A stretch of 64,000 bases of DNA from Clostridiales bacterium (GTDB lineage Bacteria > Bacillota > Clostridia > Saccharofermentanales > Saccharofermentanaceae). The stretch is taken from the NCBI GenBank assembly GCA_017510605.1, contig JAFWMQ010000015.1:248001-312000 (forward strand), in the 5' to 3' direction. This document shows positions 16,403 to 26,254 of the stretch, piece after piece. The stretch's first letter is position 1, and each line of letters begins with the position of its first letter. The notes under the pieces are model-generated. The model was not told the origin of the DNA. It saw only the letters and a program-made list of their open reading frames with translations, and ran no database searches. The position numbers and the translations under genes were made by a program.

Positions 16403-19225
16403 ATGAAAGTACTTAAGACTATCAAGAACATCTTTTTTAAGGTATTCGGCAAAGCCTGGTGGTTTGTGATCGCTTTGGTTGTTTGTCTGTTGTTCGAAGT
16501 ATCACAGATTGTTATTCCAGGAGCGAGTTATTATCTGTCGCCGGTCTATTACGATGATTCTTCCGGTTTTGTAAGAGAGTATGTACCTGATAACATAAGT
16601 TCTTTCTCGATCAATGATCAGGGTGAGGCAGTGGTCCTGACCAGCCAGTATTCGAATTCTCTTGTTGCGGTCTATGACCATGATACTGAAGAGAAGATCT
16701 TTACCGGTGTAGGTCAGGTAAATGTTGATCTGTCTGAGGATGATGTGTTTTATCCTTATAATTTCGCGATCACAGATGACGGATATATTTATGCTCTAAG
16801 GATCGAATATTACGAATACAACAGCGATATTATTAATAAAGAGTCTGTTGTAAGACTTACTGATGATTTTAAATTTTCCGGCACGGTATGTGAGATTGAT
16901 TATGATATCTCCAAAAAGCAAAGACATACCAAAGTCTCTGATCTGCATTATTATGACGGCAAAGTAACTTTCTCTGTCCTCGAAGATGAAGGCATATGGC
17001 TTTATTCGATCGATACCGGCACTCAGGTCCTTTCGAGAAGTGACTTTTATCCGACCGATCCGAACGGTACATACACAATTAAGGTAATCCCGTTAGACGG
17101 TTCGTTCTTGTTCTTAAGAAGTGACGGAAATGTTTACAGCACAGGCTTTAATGAACCGCTTGATAACGTTATCTATCATTACGAGATAAGCGCCGATGAA
17201 GCAGTAGATCATCCGTTTTTCAATGCGGCAGCAATTGCAAATGATAAACTTTATGTAGCTGATAAACGCAATTCTGACTGCGTTTATATTCTCGAAAAAG
17301 GTGAGTTCACCAAAGTGTTTGAAACCGATGAAGAATACGGACGGATCTGCTTCATGGATTCATACCGTTCCGCAAATGGTGAAGATACGCTTATCATTGC
17401 TTTTGATCACGGTTTAATGTCTTACAGCAACGGAAAGTTGGAAGACGACACGCCTTTGCTTCGTTATGATCCGACACCATTGATGTACATTGAACCGGTT
17501 GTTGAGATTATATTTGTATTTTCTTTGATCGGAATTATTATCAACCTGATCATTCGCAAAAAGACACTCCTTTACAAACAACTGATCCTTATCGTTCCTG
17601 TTGTCATTGTTATCACGATAATCATTGCTGTTAATGTCTTCTCATATTATGAGGAGAGGACTTTGGACAGGATTAATAATGATCTCTCCGTTATCTGCGA
17701 TCTTACAAAATCACAGTTTGACGGTTATGATTTTTCCGCTCTTATGACTGCAAATGAAGAGACCGGAGCTGCTTATAAGACCGTAAGTGATAAGTTTGAC
17801 AGACTCAGTTCAAACAGCGGAAACGATTGGAGCAATAGTTATATCTTTAAGATCATTTACAGGACCGATGATGATTCCATGGCTGTTCTTGTTGCAGATG
17901 ACATGATCTATCTGCCGCTATATATATATGAAGACGGCAAGTTCACGGAAATGTCTAATACAACTGAAGGCGTATATGTTGATAACAGCATAGAGTCATT
18001 CTTCTCGGATGATTATTACGGCAGTAATATTTCTGTTCTCGGCATGATCTCTGATAAGGATAATACAGGGAAATATTATCTCCTCATTTCAACTGATACT
18101 TCTTCTTTATACTCTCAAAGAAGCGATCTGTTCTTTAATGTGCTCTTTTACAGTTTCCTTGCTATTGTTGCGTTGATACTGATAATTGTCCTGTCATTCC
18201 TTAACACAATGAGAGTCATCAAGAAGGCTTCAAAAGCCGTTCAGAAGATATCAAGCGGTGACCTTTCAGCCAGAGTCAATTACAAATCAAATGATGAGCT
18301 CGGACAGATCTGTTCGGAAGTCGATGAGATGGGTAAGAACCTTGAGAACCTGTTCGCAGAAAAGGATAAGACCGAACAGTTCTATTATAAATTTGTGCCC
18401 GAGAAGTTCAGGGAATTACTTGGCAAAGAGAACTTTACGGATCTCGCACTGGGTGACGCAAAGAGCTGCGAATTAACCGTATTGTTTACTGATATCCGCG
18501 GATTCTCGATCAATTCCGAGATGATGACCGCAAAAGAGAACTTTGCTTTTGCAAACATCATTTACGGTAAGATGGGGCCTATCGTCCGTAAGAACAACGG
18601 ATTTGTCGACAAGTATATCGGCGATGCCGTAATGGGACTTTTCGAGAATGCCGATGATGCTGTAAGATGCGGCATTGAGCTTTACAAATCAATCGTGCTT
18701 GATCCCAAGACTGCTGAAGAACTCAATGTCAGCGATATTAATATCGGTATCGGTGTTCATACCGGTATGGCAATGGTCGGAATTGTAGGTGAGGAAGAAA
18801 GACTTTCAGGAACCGTTATTTCCGAGACGGTTAACATGAGTTCCAGACTTGAATCGCTTACAAAACAGTATCATACGGCAATGCTTATCTCGAAGAGTAC
18901 TGTCGACAGAATGAAGGATCCTGATTCGCTTGATCTGCGATATCTCGGAATCGTCCAGGTCGCAGGAGTCAATGAAGTTGAGGCTCTTTACGAGGTTCTT
19001 GACTGTCTTTCTGATGAGAATAAGGATATCCGTTCAGCCAACAGTAAAGATCTTCGTGAAGCGATCAGGCTTTTCTCACTCGGCAGAAGAAGCGACGCGG
19101 CAGATTCGCTGCAGGCAATTGCAGATTCAGGCAAGAACGATTACGTTACGGATCTTTATCTAAAGTACATCCGCGAAATGTCTGACGACGACAAGGGTAA
19201 TGTTTTCAGATTTGTGAGAAAGTGA
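16403..19225 (+). CDS. Membrane-bound class III adenylate cyclase with HAMP and large extracellular region
   Basis: This 940-residue receptor-cyclase has TM1 at about 18-40, an extracellular region of about 320 residues with repeated beta-rich stretches (propeller-like), TM2-TM3 at about 364-414, a second outside domain (about 415-575), TM4 at about 576-600, a HAMP linker (about 600-655) and a class III nucleotidyl cyclase domain (about 685-870). Catalytic residues are complete: metal Asp697 (FTDIRGF) and Asp741 (YIGDAVM), transition-state Asn811 and Arg815. The purine-selecting pair is Lys737 and Thr804. This Lys/Thr pair points to cAMP and to the class IIIb type. The C-terminal 70 residues look like a short helical repeat region. 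The ligand is unknown, and no cAMP receptor protein gene is in the window. Confidence 0.92.
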   Translation: MKVLKTIKNIFFKVFGKAWWFVIALVVCLLFEVSQIVIPGASYYLSPVYYDDSSGFVREYVPDNISSFSINDQGEAVVLTSQYSNSLVAVYDHDTEEKIFTGVGQVNVDLSEDDVFYPYNFAITDDGYIYALRIEYYEYNSDIINKESVVRLTDDFKFSGTVCEIDYDISKKQRHTKVSDLHYYDGKVTFSVLEDEGIWLYSIDTGTQVLSRSDFYPTDPNGTYTIKVIPLDGSFLFLRSDGNVYSTGFNEPLDNVIYHYEISADEAVDHPFFNAAAIANDKLYVADKRNSDCVYILEKGEFTKVFETDEEYGRICFMDSYRSANGEDTLIIAFDHGLMSYSNGKLEDDTPLLRYDPTPLMYIEPVVEIIFVFSLIGIIINLIIRKKTLLYKQLILIVPVVIVITIIIAVNVFSYYEERTLDRINNDLSVICDLTKSQFDGYDFSALMTANEETGAAYKTVSDKFDRLSSNSGNDWSNSYIFKIIYRTDDDSMAVLVADDMIYLPLYIYEDGKFTEMSNTTEGVYVDNSIESFFSDDYYGSNISVLGMISDKDNTGKYYLLISTDTSSLYSQRSDLFFNVLFYSFLAIVALILIIVLSFLNTMRVIKKASKAVQKISSGDLSARVNYKSNDELGQICSEVDEMGKNLENLFAEKDKTEQFYYKFVPEKFRELLGKENFTDLALGDAKSCELTVLFTDIRGFSINSEMMTAKENFAFANIIYGKMGPIVRKNNGFVDKYIGDAVMGLFENADDAVRCGIELYKSIVLDPKTAEELNVSDINIGIGVHTGMAMVGIVGEEERLSGTVISETVNMSSRLESLTKQYHTAMLISKSTVDRMKDPDSLDLRYLGIVQVAGVNEVEALYEVLDCLSDENKDIRSANSKDLREAIRLFSLGRRSDAADSLQAIADSGKNDYVTDLYLKYIREMSDDDKGNVFRFVRK

Positions 19226-19263
19226 TCGCTTGGCGGTTGCGTTTTTTCGCTCTTAAAACTGAT

Positions 19264-19352
19264 TTCTATCGGAAACCCTGAAAATTTGCTTTCCCGATAG
19301 AATTTCCATGATTTTCTATCGGAAATCTCGAAAATATACTTTTCCGATAGAA
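19264..19352. repeat. Tandem palindromic modules between convergent genes
   Basis: Two modules, 50 bases apart, each carry TTCTATCGGAAA (19264 and 19314) and an inverted partner: TTCCCGATAGAA at 19291, and TTTCCGATAGAA at 19341. Left and right arms start 27 bases apart in both. They lie between the cyclase gene and the convergent PHP gene, where they could act as bidirectional terminators. Their architecture matches the boxes at 700 and 57241. Confidence 0.75.
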
Positions 19353-19356
19353 TTAA

Positions 19357-20172
19357 TCAGAGAGATTCAGGATATGCCTTATGTCCTTTGAAGTAGAACG
19401 ACTCCGTAAACCCGAGTGATTTCAGATATTCTATAGTCTCATCAAAGCATAAACCGAACGTGCCGGGGAAGTGCGAATCGGAGCCCAGGGTAATAAGTCT
19501 TCCGCCCATATCTTTGTATCTTTTTAAGATCGCTGCATCAGGAAGGAAACGGGTGAATCCGCCATCTTTATGCTTGAAAACAGACTTGGTGTTGATCTCC
19601 AGTGCTTTTCCCTTGGAGATCAGAGCTTCAAAGAGTCTGTCGAATTCTTCGGGGCACTCATCGTAAGTAACAAAATCGCTTTTGTTATCTGTGTATCTGT
19701 TGATGTAATCGTAGTGTGCGGCAACATCGAAGTTGTTGCATTTCTCGCACATCTCGGCCATTATGGCGATGTATTCCCTGTGGAGATCTTTTGAGGGTAT
19801 CTGATAGCACTCGCGGTCAACATAGAAATCCTTACCTCTAAACAGGTGAACGCTTAACAGCACTACATCAAAAGGTATTTGAGATGCAAGTCTGTCAATT
19901 TCTTCAGATACATGTGACTGATAACCGAATTCGATACCCATAAGCAGTTCGATCGAGGAGCCTGCAACTTTGCGCCAGTTCTTAAACGTCTCATAGTACT
20001 CGTTGATATCAAACTTCCAGTTAAGACCGTCATCAGGATAGTCGATCTCATAATGTTCTGTTATTCCTATCCTTGATGATCCTTTGCCGGTTGCTTCTAG
20101 AATCAGTTCTTCTATTGATTGTCCGGCATCAGCCGAGAAGTGCTTAGTATGATTATGACCGTCCGTTATCAT
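19357..20172 (-). CDS. PHP-domain phosphatase, histidinol-phosphatase (HisK)-like
   Basis: This is a polymerase-and-histidinol-phosphatase metallo-phosphoesterase of 271 residues. PHP metal ligands are visible in order: DGHNHTKH, ITEHYE, GIEFGY, SVHLFRG, AAHYDYI and GSDSHFPG. Family length and layout match the class I histidinol-phosphatase of Bacillota. Other PHP phosphatases share the same motifs and no his gene is near, so the substrate is uncertain. The start is taken at the second in-frame ATG (20172) because GAGG lies at proper spacing before it, while the first ATG (20184) has no ribosome site. The gene is divergent from the aminopeptidase gene. Confidence 0.8.
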   Translation of the reverse strand: MITDGHNHTKHFSADAGQSIEELILEATGKGSSRIGITEHYEIDYPDDGLNWKFDINEYYETFKNWRKVAGSSIELLMGIEFGYQSHVSEEIDRLASQIPFDVVLLSVHLFRGKDFYVDRECYQIPSKDLHREYIAIMAEMCEKCNNFDVAAHYDYINRYTDNKSDFVTYDECPEEFDRLFEALISKGKALEINTKSVFKHKDGGFTRFLPDAAILKRYKDMGGRLITLGSDSHFPGTFGLCFDETIEYLKSLGFTESFYFKGHKAYPESL

Positions 20173-20243
20173 AATTGTCCTCATATTTAAAAGATTTTTA
20201 TTATCTTTATGGTATCATATGTTTCGTAGAAAGAGGTGATATT

Positions 20244-21680
20244 ATGGCTAAGAATAAAGACAGTAAAAAAATCAAACCCGGTGAGCTTTTCGCTGAGTAT
20301 CCGAACCTTTATGAGAAAGCCTCAGAAGATGATCTTAACGCGACTTTCCAGTTCGCTGAAGAATATAAGGCATTTCTCGATAATTCCAAGACAGAGCGCG
20401 AATTTGCCACTAATGCGATACAGGCTGCTGAAGAACTCGGGTATGTTGATATCGCAACAAAGGACAGCTTAAAGCCCGGAGATAAAGTGTATCAGAGCAT
20501 TAAGGGTAAGGGCTTTGCTGCAGCAGTTATCGGTAAGAAGGGCCCCTCAGAAGGATTCAATATTCTGGGTGCCCATATTGATTCACCGAGGCTTGACCTG
20601 AAGCCGAATCCGATATATGAAGACAATGATACCGTCTATTTCAAGACGCATTATTATGGCGGCATCAAGAAGTATCAGTGGACAACGATTCCTCTTAGTG
20701 TTCATGGTGTTGTATTTACCAATGACGGCAAGGCTCACCAGATTGTTGTCGGTGAGAAGGAAGATGATCCGGTATTCTATATTACCGATCTCCTGCCGCA
20801 TCTGGGCAATGAGCAGATGACCAAGAAGGCTTCTGAATTCATTCCTGCTGAGGATCTGAATGTTATCATCGGCGGCATCCCTTACACTGATGACAAGAAA
20901 TCAACGGATATCTTCAAGGCAGGTGTCCTGAAGCTTCTCTATGAGCAGTACGGCATTAAGGAGAAGGATTTCGTTTCCGCAGAGATCGAGATCGTTCCTG
21001 CAACACGTGCAAGAGATGTAGGCTTTGACAGGGCTTATATCGCTGCATACGGTCATGACGATAAAGTCTGCGCATATCCAGCATTAAGAGCGCTCCTTGC
21101 ACAGGAGAAGCCTAAGAAGACCTGCGTATGCCTTCTTACTGATAAGGAAGAGATCGGTTCTTATTCCAATTCCGGAGCTACTTCCAATCTTTATGAGAAC
21201 TTCCTGATGGAAGTATTTGCGAAGGCTGAAGGCGGTATCGACAAGTTCAACGGACTTAAGTTCCGCAAGGCTCTTGCTGCAACAAAGATGCTGTCTACTG
21301 ATGTTACGACTGCATATGATCCTAAGTATGCTTCTGTATTCGAGAAGAATAATACAGCGTTCATGTCACATGGCCTTAAGATCGAGAAGTATACAGGCGC
21401 AAGAGGCAAGTCAGGTTGTTCTGAAGCTACCGGTGATTTTATTGCTGAGATCACAGATATCTTTGAGAAGAATTCGATCCCGTGGCAGACAGGTGAATTG
21501 GGACGCATCGATGCAGGCGGCGGCGGAACTATTGCTGCTATCATGGCTGAACTCGGAATGGACGTAGTTGATATGGGAGTTCCTGTCTGGTCAATGCATG
21601 CTCCGGTCGAAGTAATTTCGAAAATTGATCTTTATTATCTTTATCTTGGGTATAAGGCGTTTATCGAGAACATAGGATAA
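20244..21680 (+). CDS. M18 family aminopeptidase
   Basis: This is a dinuclear zinc aminopeptidase of the M18 family that removes N-terminal acidic or neutral residues, in the cytoplasm. The 478-residue product has GAHIDSPRLDLKPNP (zinc-binding His and catalytic Asp), AYGHDDKVCAY (bridging Asp), LTDKEEIGS (catalytic/general-base Glu pair), STDVTTAYDP and the C-terminal MHAPVEV zinc histidine. The true start at 20244 follows GAAAGAGGTG; the open frame extends upstream without a ribosome site. Its TAA shares one base with the ATG of the cardiolipin synthase gene, suggesting coupling. Confidence 0.93.
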   Translation: MAKNKDSKKIKPGELFAEYPNLYEKASEDDLNATFQFAEEYKAFLDNSKTEREFATNAIQAAEELGYVDIATKDSLKPGDKVYQSIKGKGFAAAVIGKKGPSEGFNILGAHIDSPRLDLKPNPIYEDNDTVYFKTHYYGGIKKYQWTTIPLSVHGVVFTNDGKAHQIVVGEKEDDPVFYITDLLPHLGNEQMTKKASEFIPAEDLNVIIGGIPYTDDKKSTDIFKAGVLKLLYEQYGIKEKDFVSAEIEIVPATRARDVGFDRAYIAAYGHDDKVCAYPALRALLAQEKPKKTCVCLLTDKEEIGSYSNSGATSNLYENFLMEVFAKAEGGIDKFNGLKFRKALAATKMLSTDVTTAYDPKYASVFEKNNTAFMSHGLKIEKYTGARGKSGCSEATGDFIAEITDIFEKNSIPWQTGELGRIDAGGGGTIAAIMAELGMDVVDMGVPVWSMHAPVEVISKIDLYYLYLGYKAFIENIG

Positions 21681-23239
21681 TGACAAAAAAAAGAACGGTA
21701 GAACGTAAAACTGCTATCAAGAACAGTATCGGAAGAATAATTATCTTCGGTTTATTTGTACTTGCGCAGATTATAGGGTTTATCGTTCTTTTATATTTCC
21801 TGGGCAATAAATTTCCGCCTATCGACATCGTTGTCAGAGCTCTTGCTTTGATCGTTGCTTTGGGTATAAATTCCAGGGATCATAGCGGTGCTTTTAAGCT
21901 TATCTGGGTTATCGTTATACTTATCCTTCCTGTTCCGGGACTTTTATTCTATGTGCTTAATAACTTCAGCAGTTCCAAGCATAAGATCAAGAAAAGGCTT
22001 GAGAAGGTTGATGTTATGGTTTTCAGTCATCTGAACTATAACGATGATATTTTCGATGAGTTCAAAAAAGAAGATCCGGCAAGAGCATCTAATGCAAGGT
22101 ATCTCAGAAGATTTAATTTTCCTATCTATGAAGGCACGGAAATCAAATACTATCCTGTTGCTTATGACTGTTATAAGGACCAGATAGAGACAATTAAGAA
22201 AGCGGAGAAATTCGTTTATCTTGAATATCATGCAATCGAGACACAGGAAGCATTCGAACCGCTTCACGAGGCTTTGAAGGAGAAGGCTGCATCAGGCGTA
22301 GACTGCAGGGTCTTATACGATGATGTGGGTTCATTCACCTTTATCAGCAGGGCATTTGTTAAGCTCCTTGAATCCGAAGGAATCAAGTGTAATGCGTTTA
22401 ATCCTGCATATCCGGTCCTGTCACTTTTCATGAACAATAGAGATCACAGAAAGATCATGGTCGTTGACGGAACAGTCGGTTATACGGGCGGATATAATAT
22501 TGCTGACGAATATTTCAATATAGTAAATCCTTACGGTAAATGGAAAGATAACGGCATCAAGCTTACAGGACCGGCAGTTCAGAGTCTGACGGCAATGTTT
22601 GTGGAGATGTGGAATTTTGCTGATCTCAAACGTAAGGAAGATGATATGCTCAAGTTTGAGTCTATGGACATACCTCAGGTCAAGAGCGCATCAGGTTACT
22701 GTGTTCCTTATTGTGACAGTCCCCTTGATAATGAACCGATAGGCGAGAACGTCTACATGAACATGATCAACAATGCTCAGGAATTCTGCTGGTTTATGAC
22801 TCCTTATCTCGTGCTTTCCGATGAGCTTGCAAGGGCTTTGCAGATTGCATCTAAAAGAGGTGTAGACGTGAGGATCATCACACCCGGAATCCCCGATAAG
22901 AAATTCACGTATCATGTGACGAGATCCTACTACAACATGCTTGTTACCAGCGGTGTAAAGATCTTTGAATATACACCGGGGTTCAATCACACAAAGACCT
23001 GTTTGTGTGATGATAAATGCGCAGTCGTTGGGACTATCAATCTTGATTTCAGAAGCCTTTATCACCATTTCGAAAATGCCGTCTACATGTACAGGGTTGA
23101 CTGCATTCCTGATATAAAGGAAGACTTCGTCAACACATTTTCGGAGTGCCGTGATGTTACGGAAAAATACAGCGTCAGACCGAAAGTAATTGTCAGGTTC
23201 TTAAAGTCTATACTAAGGCTTTGGGCACCTTTACTTTAA
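21680..23239 (+). CDS. cls: Cardiolipin synthase
   Basis: This is a membrane phospholipase-D-family enzyme that joins phosphatidylglycerol molecules to cardiolipin. The 519 residues begin with two membrane helices (about 17-40 and 75-95). Two HKD motifs follow: HRKIMVVDG near residue 257 with the conserved YTGGYNI after it, and HTKTCLCDD near 437 with VVGTINLDFRS after it. The N-terminal positive stretch fits inside-positive insertion. It overlaps the aminopeptidase by one base, and a deaminase gene starts 22 bases after it. The length is close to that of other bacterial Cls proteins (about 480-510). Confidence 0.94.
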   Translation: MTKKRTVERKTAIKNSIGRIIIFGLFVLAQIIGFIVLLYFLGNKFPPIDIVVRALALIVALGINSRDHSGAFKLIWVIVILILPVPGLLFYVLNNFSSSKHKIKKRLEKVDVMVFSHLNYNDDIFDEFKKEDPARASNARYLRRFNFPIYEGTEIKYYPVAYDCYKDQIETIKKAEKFVYLEYHAIETQEAFEPLHEALKEKAASGVDCRVLYDDVGSFTFISRAFVKLLESEGIKCNAFNPAYPVLSLFMNNRDHRKIMVVDGTVGYTGGYNIADEYFNIVNPYGKWKDNGIKLTGPAVQSLTAMFVEMWNFADLKRKEDDMLKFESMDIPQVKSASGYCVPYCDSPLDNEPIGENVYMNMINNAQEFCWFMTPYLVLSDELARALQIASKRGVDVRIITPGIPDKKFTYHVTRSYYNMLVTSGVKIFEYTPGFNHTKTCLCDDKCAVVGTINLDFRSLYHHFENAVYMYRVDCIPDIKEDFVNTFSECRDVTEKYSVRPKVIVRFLKSILRLWAPLL

Positions 23240-23261
23240 TCAGAGATTGAAAGGAGATTTT

Positions 23262-24524
23262 ATGTCTGTCCGTTTTTATAATTGCAGGATCCTTACGATG
23301 AAGGATGATAAGATCATAGAAGGTGAGCTGTGGACTGATAATGATAAGATCAGTTATATTGGACCTTCGGTTGACGTTTCTGATAAGTCATTTGACCGGG
23401 AGATCGACTGCAAAGGTAATCTTCTCATGCCGGGATTAAAGAATGCTCATACGCATTCGGCAATGACTTTCTCTAGATCACTTGCTGATGAATACTGCCT
23501 TAACGACTGGCTTTTCAAAGCTATTTTCCCGAGAGAAGATAAGCTTATTCCTGAACATGTATATTGGTTTTCCAAGCTTGCGTATGCCGATTATCTTGCT
23601 GGCGGAATCACATCCTGCTTTGATATGTATTTCCACAAGGAAGCGTCTGCTAAGGCTGCAGTCGAGACGGGATTCAGACATATATTCTGCGGTGCAGCAA
23701 ATGATTTTGGCGGTCTTGAAGAACTCGAAGGATATTACGATACACTTAATCATTATGATCCGCTCGTATCTTTCATCTATGGTTTTCATGCGGAATACAC
23801 GACCAAAGAAGATAATCTGAAGTTCATCTCCGATCTAGCCCATAAGTATGAGGCACCGGTATTTACACATATCTCCGAGACATCCGCAGAGGTTGAAGGT
23901 TGTAAGGAAAGATACGGAATTACACCCGCAGTCCTTTTCGATAAGCTCGGAATATTCGATTTCGGCGGAGGCGGATTCCACTGCGTATGGTTTACGGATG
24001 AAGACAGGGACATTTTCAAAAACAGAGGTTTGTGGTCTGTCTTTAATGCATGTTCCAACCTCAAGCTCGCAAGCGGTATTACCCCTGTCTATAAGTTCAT
24101 CGAAAAAGACATGAATATCGCAATTGGTACTGATGGGGCAGGATCTAACAATGCTTTATCCATGTTCCGCGAGATGTATCTTGATACAGTCCTTTCCAAT
24201 GTTGAGACGAATAATGCTGCGGCGGTTGATCCGTTTACTATCCTTAAGGCAGGAACGACCGGCGGTGCTTTATGCATGGGACTTAATGATTCTGATGTTT
24301 TGGCAGAAGGCAAGAAGGCAGATATTATTATGATCGATATGAATAAGCCGTCTATGCAGCCTGAGAATAATGTCGTAAGAAACATCGTATACAGTGCTGA
24401 CAACTCCGTTGTTAAGATGACCATGATCGACGGAAAGATCCTTTATGAGGATGGAAAATATACAACGCTTGATATCGTTGAAGTTATCCGCGAATGCAAT
24501 AAGTTAAAAAAGGACCTTGCCTGA
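23262..24524 (+). CDS. Amidohydrolase, probable 5-methylthioadenosine/S-adenosylhomocysteine deaminase
   Basis: This is a cytosolic metal-dependent deaminase of the TRZ/ATZ-MtaD group with 420 residues. The amidohydrolase metal set is present: AHTHSAM with His63 and His65, FHAEYT, THISET and GTDGAGSNN containing the catalytic Asp. The last motif and the FREMYL that follows are close to the MTA/SAH deaminase pattern. Related enzymes act on guanine, triazines or other purines, so the substrate is a family inference. AAAGGAG lies before the ATG at 23262; a TTG 15 bases upstream is less likely. The first ABC exporter gene starts eight bases after its stop. Confidence 0.82.
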   Translation: MSVRFYNCRILTMKDDKIIEGELWTDNDKISYIGPSVDVSDKSFDREIDCKGNLLMPGLKNAHTHSAMTFSRSLADEYCLNDWLFKAIFPREDKLIPEHVYWFSKLAYADYLAGGITSCFDMYFHKEASAKAAVETGFRHIFCGAANDFGGLEELEGYYDTLNHYDPLVSFIYGFHAEYTTKEDNLKFISDLAHKYEAPVFTHISETSAEVEGCKERYGITPAVLFDKLGIFDFGGGGFHCVWFTDEDRDIFKNRGLWSVFNACSNLKLASGITPVYKFIEKDMNIAIGTDGAGSNNALSMFREMYLDTVLSNVETNNAAAVDPFTILKAGTTGGALCMGLNDSDVLAEGKKADIIMIDMNKPSMQPENNVVRNIVYSADNSVVKMTMIDGKILYEDGKYTTLDIVEVIRECNKLKKDLA

Positions 24525-24532
24525 TCTAGAAG

Positions 24533-26254
24533 ATGAAACTAATTTTCAATCACATCGGCAAATATAAAACAGCTTCAGTCTTAAGCCCCGTGTTTAAGCT
24601 CCTTGAAGCATGTTTTGAATTAACGGTTCCGCTTATTGTTGCCGGCGTGATCGATAACGGTATAAAGAAATTCGATTCGGGGTATGTCTGGTCACATGTC
24701 CCGATACTGGTCCTGTTTGCCGTGGTAGGATTCGCAAGCGCGATCACTGCACAGTATTTCGCTGCATATTCCGCATGCGGCATATCTTCAGGCATAAGAA
24801 AGAGCCTGCACGATAAGCTCCAGACATTATCGATCAGTGATTACGAGAAGATCGGATCTTCCAGTATGATTACGCTCCTGACATCAGATGTTAACCAGAT
24901 CCAGACAGGTATTAACCTGTTCTTAAGACTTCTTTTAAGATCGCCTTTTATTGTTGTCGGCGCCTGCATAATGGCAGCGGTAGTAAAGCCTTCTATGGCT
25001 CTGATCTTTGTATTTTGCACGGCACTGATGGCTGCCGTTATCGCACTTAACATGAAGCTCTCGATCCAGCGTCATAAAGAGGCTAGGGAAGGTCTGGACA
25101 GTCTTGTTAAGAAGACTTCAAACGGCATTGCCGGTGAGCGCGTTATCAGGGGCTTTAACAAGATTTCCGGTGATTATGAGCAGTTTGAGCGTAAAAGCAG
25201 CACATTAAGACAGGCCCAGATAAAAGCATCTGATTTTGCAGCTTGGCTAAATCCTCTTACTTATGCTGTTGTTAATCTCGGTATCTGTTTCCTGATCTAC
25301 AGGGGCGCAGTGCATTTTAATATCGGAGATCTTTCTGACGGGCAGGTGGTTGCCCTTTATAACTACATGTCACAGATCCTGATCGAGCTCGTTAAGCTTG
25401 CCAATCTGATAGTCTCAGTATCAAGAGCATATGCCTGTGTTAAGAGAGCAGAAGGCCTTATGGATGTTGTCAGCACGGCAGGCAAAGGCACAAAAGAACT
25501 GGATGCTTCAAAGCCTATAGCCGTATCAATGAAGAATGTCTCTTTTACTTATCAGGGAAATAACGAAGAATCCGTAAAAGATTTCTCTATAGATATCAAG
25601 CCGGGTGAAACGATCGGAATAATCGGCAGTACAGGCTGCGGCAAATCAACTGCGGCTTCACTCATTGCAGGAATTTACGGTGCTGACAGGGGTGAGGTGC
25701 TGCTTGACGGTATCAATATAAAAGAGATCTCACTTGCATGCCTTGCAATGTCTGTTGGAATGAGCCTTCAGAAGACCAGGCTTTTCAAAGGCTCTTTGAA
25801 AGATAACATCACTGTCGGAAGAACATCTTTATCTGATAAAGATGTTGCCGAAGCATGCAGATTATCCTGCAGTGATGATGTTGTCTCTTCAAAAGAAGAA
25901 GGTCTTGATTATGTCATCTCTGACGGCGGAGCCGGCCTGTCAGGCGGTCAGCGTCAGAGAATCGGAATAGCAAGGGCTTTGGCAGGAGCGCCGGGTCTTG
26001 TTATCCTTGATGATTCAACTTCTGCTTTAGACTGGGGAACTGAGAAAAGGCTACTCGGCAATATAGGATCGATTTCAGTGAAACCTACTGTCATCCTTAT
26101 CTCACAGAAAGTAAGGACTTGCATGAACTGTGACCGGATAATACTGATGGATGACGGAAAGATAGAAGCCATTGCCCCTCATGAGGAACTCCTGAAGATA
26201 TCTGAGAATTACAGATACATGAATTCTCTCCAGATAAAGGGAGGCGCTGTATGA
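24533..26254 (+). CDS. Heterodimeric ABC exporter subunit with degenerate ATP site
   Basis: This is an ABC half-transporter of 573 residues: six membrane helices (about 1-310), then a nucleotide-binding domain. Walker A is GSTGCGKS with Lys371, and the signature LSGGQ is intact. The catalytic carboxylate after Walker B is Asp494 (VILDDSTSALD) instead of Glu, and the H-loop histidine is Gln525 (ISQKV). Those are the classic changes of the non-catalytic subunit in exporters such as TM287/288 or BmrCD. Its intact signature would serve the catalytic site of the partner gene, which overlaps it by four bases. The substrate is unknown; multidrug or lipid export is the usual role. Only a weak ribosome site precedes the ATG, eight bases after the deaminase stop. 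Confidence 0.93.
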   Translation: MKLIFNHIGKYKTASVLSPVFKLLEACFELTVPLIVAGVIDNGIKKFDSGYVWSHVPILVLFAVVGFASAITAQYFAAYSACGISSGIRKSLHDKLQTLSISDYEKIGSSSMITLLTSDVNQIQTGINLFLRLLLRSPFIVVGACIMAAVVKPSMALIFVFCTALMAAVIALNMKLSIQRHKEAREGLDSLVKKTSNGIAGERVIRGFNKISGDYEQFERKSSTLRQAQIKASDFAAWLNPLTYAVVNLGICFLIYRGAVHFNIGDLSDGQVVALYNYMSQILIELVKLANLIVSVSRAYACVKRAEGLMDVVSTAGKGTKELDASKPIAVSMKNVSFTYQGNNEESVKDFSIDIKPGETIGIIGSTGCGKSTAASLIAGIYGADRGEVLLDGINIKEISLACLAMSVGMSLQKTRLFKGSLKDNITVGRTSLSDKDVAEACRLSCSDDVVSSKEEGLDYVISDGGAGLSGGQRQRIGIARALAGAPGLVILDDSTSALDWGTEKRLLGNIGSISVKPTVILISQKVRTCMNCDRIILMDDGKIEAIAPHEELLKISENYRYMNSLQIKGGAV

